Of a DNA stretch of 64,000 nt, positions 60,963 to 64,000 are shown in pieces (positions within the stretch are counted from its first letter, which is position 1; every line of letters starts with the position of its first letter). Position numbers and translations under genes: made by a program. Location: contig JAAFJX010000002.1 of the NCBI GenBank assembly GCA_013299045.1, positions 186,001 through 250,000 of the forward strand, given 5' to 3'. The stretch is from Cytophagales bacterium (GTDB lineage Bacteria > Bacteroidota > Bacteroidia > Cytophagales > Bernardetiaceae). A model generated the notes under the pieces. That model had not been told where the DNA came from. It did no database searches and worked only from the letters and a program-made list of their open reading frames with translations.

Positions 60963-61823
60963 TTATTTTATTGGGTATAATAGCCTGAAAGAGTTAGAAA
61001 CTGCTTGGTGCAGTATGGTGCCATGGTTCTCTTGCGGCAAATAGTCAAAGAAAACCTTGATATTCTTGTTTTTTGCACTGTTTATCTTTTCAGCTAACAA
61101 ATTGGCATCAACCTCCATAACTCTTGGAATCTCGGTGGGGGTTAGTCCTTCTTTTCCAACAGCAATATAAACATCTGTGGATTGTTTAAAATTATCTTGC
61201 AACAAAGCTATGCTTTGGTTCAAAAGAGAACCATTGTTCCACCATATACTGGGGCTAATGATAAGATACTTGTTGAAAAGCGTGGGCTTTTTTAATAAAA
61301 TATCTGCTGCCAATAGCCCGCCCAACGATTGCCCAATAATGGTTTTACTATTTGTAGTTCTGTACTTTTTTTCAATAAATGGCTGTAATTCTTTTTCTAT
61401 AAAAGCGACAAATTTGTCGGAATGCCCAGCCGTAGGATTCCTACTTTTATCTCTTGCTATGGTAGTAGGAAACGTATAATCTCTTCGTCTATCCACTGTT
61501 GCAATGCCTACAACAATTGATTTAGGAACTTGATTAATCCACTCAAAACTATTAAATTGAACAAGCCCCACTATGTGTATAAAATCTTCATCTGCTGAAC
61601 CATCCAACAAATAAATAACAGGGTACTTGCTGGTATCGTTTTGGCTATAACCTTCTGGAAGATATATATTTAATATTCTCTTTTCAGAAAGCTCCAGAGA
61701 CTGAATTTCGTCAATTTGCCCTAGTACAAAAGGCTTACTTGTTGTCTCGGGTTTTATAGTAACCTGACCAAAGGCCAGCGTTACAAATAAGCTCAAAACT
61801 AATGTTGTCAAGATGATTTTCAT
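60963..61823 (-). CDS. Exported alpha/beta-hydrolase, esterase D/enterochelin esterase type
   Basis: The protein has 286 aa, with signal peptide ILTTLVLSLFVTLAFGQ. The catalytic serine lies in TIIGQSLGGLLAADIL. YPVIYLLDGSADEDFIH marks the oxyanion/acid region and PQENHGTILHQAV holds the catalytic histidine. It is typical of the esterase D/Fes family acting on ferri-siderophores or other esters in the periplasm. The start at 61823 (MKIILTTL) matches the signal. It is convergent with the phosphoglucomutase gene. No siderophore uptake gene is adjacent, so the substrate is open. Confidence 0.85.
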   Translation of the reverse strand: MKIILTTLVLSLFVTLAFGQVTIKPETTSKPFVLGQIDEIQSLELSEKRILNIYLPEGYSQNDTSKYPVIYLLDGSADEDFIHIVGLVQFNSFEWINQVPKSIVVGIATVDRRRDYTFPTTIARDKSRNPTAGHSDKFVAFIEKELQPFIEKKYRTTNSKTIIGQSLGGLLAADILLKKPTLFNKYLIISPSIWWNNGSLLNQSIALLQDNFKQSTDVYIAVGKEGLTPTEIPRVMEVDANLLAEKINSAKNKNIKVFFDYLPQENHGTILHQAVSNSFRLLYPIK

Positions 61824-62135
61824 ATTGATAATTGTTTGTATTCGTAACAAATAATTGGACTAAAATACGCAAAAACAACTTCGCAAATGTAATCATTATG
61901 TTTGTACAGGCTAATTCTTATACAAAATTTTTTAGATGGTGAATTCAAGCAATAAATGCAACTTTATAGGCTAGCATGGTAGTAAGTTAAAAACGCTGTT
62001 TTTATGTGTTTTAAATCCGTAGCTTTTTTTGAGCCTTTCGTTGATTTTGTCTTGAATTTGTAAGATATTTGCGCTTGAAAATCGCAATAAAAACTGCTGC
62101 TTGACGCACGGCTTTTGTCTTTAATCCTTATAAAC

Positions 62136-62390
62136 ATGAAAAATTTTCTTGCAGAAATCAGCGTATTGCCTATCAAAGAAATTCTAGACCCACAGGGCAA
62201 AGCCGTAATGCTTGGTCTCAACAACCTAGGCGTTGGTGGTGTGCAAGATGTGCGCATAGGTAAAAGAATTGAAATGAGGATTCAGGCATCTAGCCTTGAA
62301 GATGCTCAAAAGCACGTAGAATTAGGCTGCAAAAAGTTGCTTGCAAACCTCATCATGGAGTATTATGAGTTTGAAGTAAAGGAAATTTAA
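62136..62390 (+). CDS. purS: Phosphoribosylformylglycinamidine synthase subunit PurS
   Basis: PurS is the 84-aa small subunit that links PurL and PurQ in the fourth step of purine synthesis in species with split enzymes. The sequence FLAEISVLPIKEILDPQGKA, then VGGVQDVRIGKRIEMRIQAS and a C-terminal helix with CKKLLANLIMEYYEF is the full PurS fold. The start was set at 62136 (MKNFLAEIS) rather than 62115. purL and purQ are not in this window. The upstream 312-bp gap (61824-62135) shows no gene. Confidence 0.85.
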   Translation: MKNFLAEISVLPIKEILDPQGKAVMLGLNNLGVGGVQDVRIGKRIEMRIQASSLEDAQKHVELGCKKLLANLIMEYYEFEVKEI

Positions 62391-62422
62391 AAAACTGCGC
62401 CAAGATTTTGGCGAGCCAAAGC

Positions 62423-64000
62423 ATGACCGACCCAAGCGATATTCTGAAACTGCGTGAGCGCGTGGATATTGCGCTAGAACTCGGCGAAAGCCATTACCGC
62501 GAGTTCAAATCTGCTTTGGAAGGCAAAATGGACGACAAAAGACCACGCGATTTGAGGGAAGTCTGCCAGGATATTGCCAAAACACTCGTCGCTTTTGCCA
62601 ATGCAGACGGCGGTGAACTTTTTGTAGGCATAGAAGATGACGGCCAGCCCAGCGGACTACACTACAAAGACGATAAAGTAAAAATGCTCCTTGAGTCGCC
62701 CAAAAGCTACGTGATGGCGGACACCCCCCTACCTCTGCGCAAAGCACATCTTATTCAGTACAACGACCTCAAAATTGCTTTTTTTGCGGTAGATAAAGGT
62801 GTTCAGGTGGTTCATCTCACCGTAAAGGGCGAGTGTTTTCAGCGCAAAGACCGCGAGTCCGTACCTACCGCTTCCGAAAAAATCCGTTTTGCGCGTGAGG
62901 AAGAGACCTCCCGTGAGTACGACCGGCATTTTGTTGAACTTGCCAACATCAACGACTTGGACATGGACTTGCTCCAGCGCGTTGCGTCAGTTATCACTCG
63001 CGGAATGTCTGCCGAAAAGTGCCTTCAGTATCTAGATTTGGCCGAATATGGAAATGGCCGTTTGAATCTACGCCGCGCTACCCTTTTGCTTTTTGCCAAA
63101 AATATCAACAAATGGCATCCCCGCTCACAGGTACGGATTTTGAAAGTAAAGGGGAGCGAGGAGCGATACGGGCAAGATTTTAACGTGGAGGAGCTTGCCA
63201 CCGTTAGTGGAAACGTGTTTGAGCTGGCTTTGCACGCTTGGGACGCGCTCAGGCCCTACCTGACGGAAACGCGCCTTTCGCAAGATGCCGTTTTTAAAAC
63301 TCAAATTCTTTATCCTGAACTGGCCTGCCGCGAAGCCCTCATCAATGCCATTACGCACCGCGATTACAGCGTAGAGGGGCGCGGCATTGAAATTCGTATT
63401 TTTGACGACCGACTAGAAGTGCTAAGCCCTGGTAGTTTGTTATCGTCCATCACTATTCAGGATTTAGAGGAGTTGCGCGGCGTACACCAAAGCAGAAACA
63501 CCTATTTGGGGCGAACCCTGCGGGAATATGGCTTCATTCGTGAATTAGGCGAGGGGATTCGGCGTATGTTTGATTTGATGAATCAGAACGAACTTGTGCC
63601 GCCCAAAATAGCTTCACAGAGTAAATCCTTTGTGGTTACGCTTTTCCATAAGCATCAGTATTCTAGAGAAGAAAAAATTTGGTTGGAGCACTTCAAAGAA
63701 CTGAACCTAACCCGCGACCAGAAAATTATTTTGCGGCTTGGCATACACGGTAGGCTCATTTCACCACAACAAATCTTTGACAACGTGGGCATCGTGGATA
63801 CAGAACAGTACCGCCAACTCTTGCAGAGCTTAATGGATTTAGGTGTGTTACACAGCGTGGTGTCGCGAGTTCAAGCCCAAAACAAAGCCAAAAGCATGAA
63901 AACTTCCGTCAAAAACATTGCGCGCTTTGTTGTTACAGCTCCTGGCCAAGCACCGCCTAGCTATGAAGACCGCTACAGCGCCGTTATCAGTCATTTACGG
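62423..64000 (+). CDS. AlbA_2 (Schlafen-type) domain protein with ATPase region, partial at window end
   Basis: The reading frame is open from ATG 62423 to the last base (526 codons) and is cut by the window edge. The N-terminal AlbA_2 domain (about residues 12-130) shows ELGESHYREFKSALEG, DIAKTLVAFANADGGELFVG and GIEDDGQPSG. A GHKL-type ATP-binding region follows, with ACREALINAITHRDYSVEG and RIFDDRLEVLSPGSLL, then YGFIRELGEGIRRMFD. A winged-helix-like C-terminal part starts at about residue 430. AlbA_2/ATPase proteins occur in regulation and in defence islands; which applies here cannot be told. It follows purS by 32 nt, where a short CGCCAA/TTGGCG hairpin lies (62398-62413). Confidence 0.82.
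   Translation, partial: MTDPSDILKLRERVDIALELGESHYREFKSALEGKMDDKRPRDLREVCQDIAKTLVAFANADGGELFVGIEDDGQPSGLHYKDDKVKMLLESPKSYVMADTPLPLRKAHLIQYNDLKIAFFAVDKGVQVVHLTVKGECFQRKDRESVPTASEKIRFAREEETSREYDRHFVELANINDLDMDLLQRVASVITRGMSAEKCLQYLDLAEYGNGRLNLRRATLLLFAKNINKWHPRSQVRILKVKGSEERYGQDFNVEELATVSGNVFELALHAWDALRPYLTETRLSQDAVFKTQILYPELACREALINAITHRDYSVEGRGIEIRIFDDRLEVLSPGSLLSSITIQDLEELRGVHQSRNTYLGRTLREYGFIRELGEGIRRMFDLMNQNELVPPKIASQSKSFVVTLFHKHQYSREEKIWLEHFKELNLTRDQKIILRLGIHGRLISPQQIFDNVGIVDTEQYRQLLQSLMDLGVLHSVVSRVQAQNKAKSMKTSVKNIARFVVTAPGQAPPSYEDRYSAVISHLR

Noticed and set aside
1-64000. CRISPR arrays and tRNA or rRNA genes
   Set aside because: No regularly spaced direct repeats and no cloverleaf- or rRNA-like blocks were noticed in the gaps between genes. 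A covariance-model scan was not possible here.

Overview
The window looks like an ordinary stretch of a Bacteroidota chromosome, most likely of the order Cytophagales (inference). The reasons are a PorT homologue of the type IX secretion system (T9SS) overlapping menG/ubiE, a secreted protein with a T9SS C-terminal sorting domain, menaquinone genes, many short lipoproteins, PKD-domain lipoproteins, a TPR-CHAT protein, and repeated TAnnTTTG promoter boxes upstream of genes. No rRNA, tRNA, CRISPR array, complete insertion sequence or prophage was seen.

Layout. 1-2.7 kb: RNase H, a DUF4271 membrane protein and hemD. 2.7-8.2 kb: gmk, a decayed type ISP restriction-modification gene, a DUF4287/DUF5655 protein, the Mpl ligase and an EI24 membrane protein. 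8.2-16.8 kb: mainly housekeeping genes (purB, rpsO, a ferredoxin, porT, ubiE, a SUMF1-fold protein, pyrG, aroB). 17-22.8 kb: two tandem PKD lipoproteins, an ABC exporter, an NlpC/P60 hydrolase and a Cys/Lys-rich exported peptide. 23-31.9 kb: a 3-hydroxyacyl-CoA dehydrogenase, a TPR-CHAT protein, a long inverted-repeat element, a GlcD-type oxidase, a WecA-like transferase, a lone nuoA and a methyltransferase. 32-38.7 kb: a glutathione peroxidase, a DEAD-box helicase, DoxX, a gene-poor patch, an MscS channel with a cyclic-nucleotide domain, and trmD. 38.9-45.7 kb: a CheY-like regulator, a nucleotidyltransferase fused to a tyrosine phosphatase, a NUDIX hydrolase, MenE, an M3 peptidase and a SufT-like protein. 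45.8-54.3 kb: mostly envelope and secreted proteins, including a porin, a T9SS-exported putative glycosidase, a beta-propeller lipoprotein and a DUF6268 barrel. 54.4-64 kb: a peptide-binding lipoprotein, a TPR/SpoIIE phosphatase, a phosphohexomutase, an esterase, purS and a partial AlbA_2/Schlafen-type protein cut by the window edge.

How the genes connect. ubiE and menE serve menaquinone synthesis, and nuoA belongs to the NADH dehydrogenase that reduces quinone. PorT and the sorting-domain protein belong to the same export route. purB and purS are purine genes, pyrG makes CTP and gmk makes GDP. The genes otherwise form short transcription units, often convergent and separated by clear hairpin terminators.

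The most unusual items are: (1) a 646-bp element with roughly 123-bp terminal inverted repeats that fills the gap between two convergent genes at 27063-27708, with a degenerate partial copy at 16990-17276; (2) the nucleotidyltransferase-phosphatase fusion at 39680-41098; (3) a type ISP restriction-modification gene worn down by several internal deletions; (4) the AlbA_2/ATPase gene at the right edge. All functions are read from motifs by eye; no database search was run.
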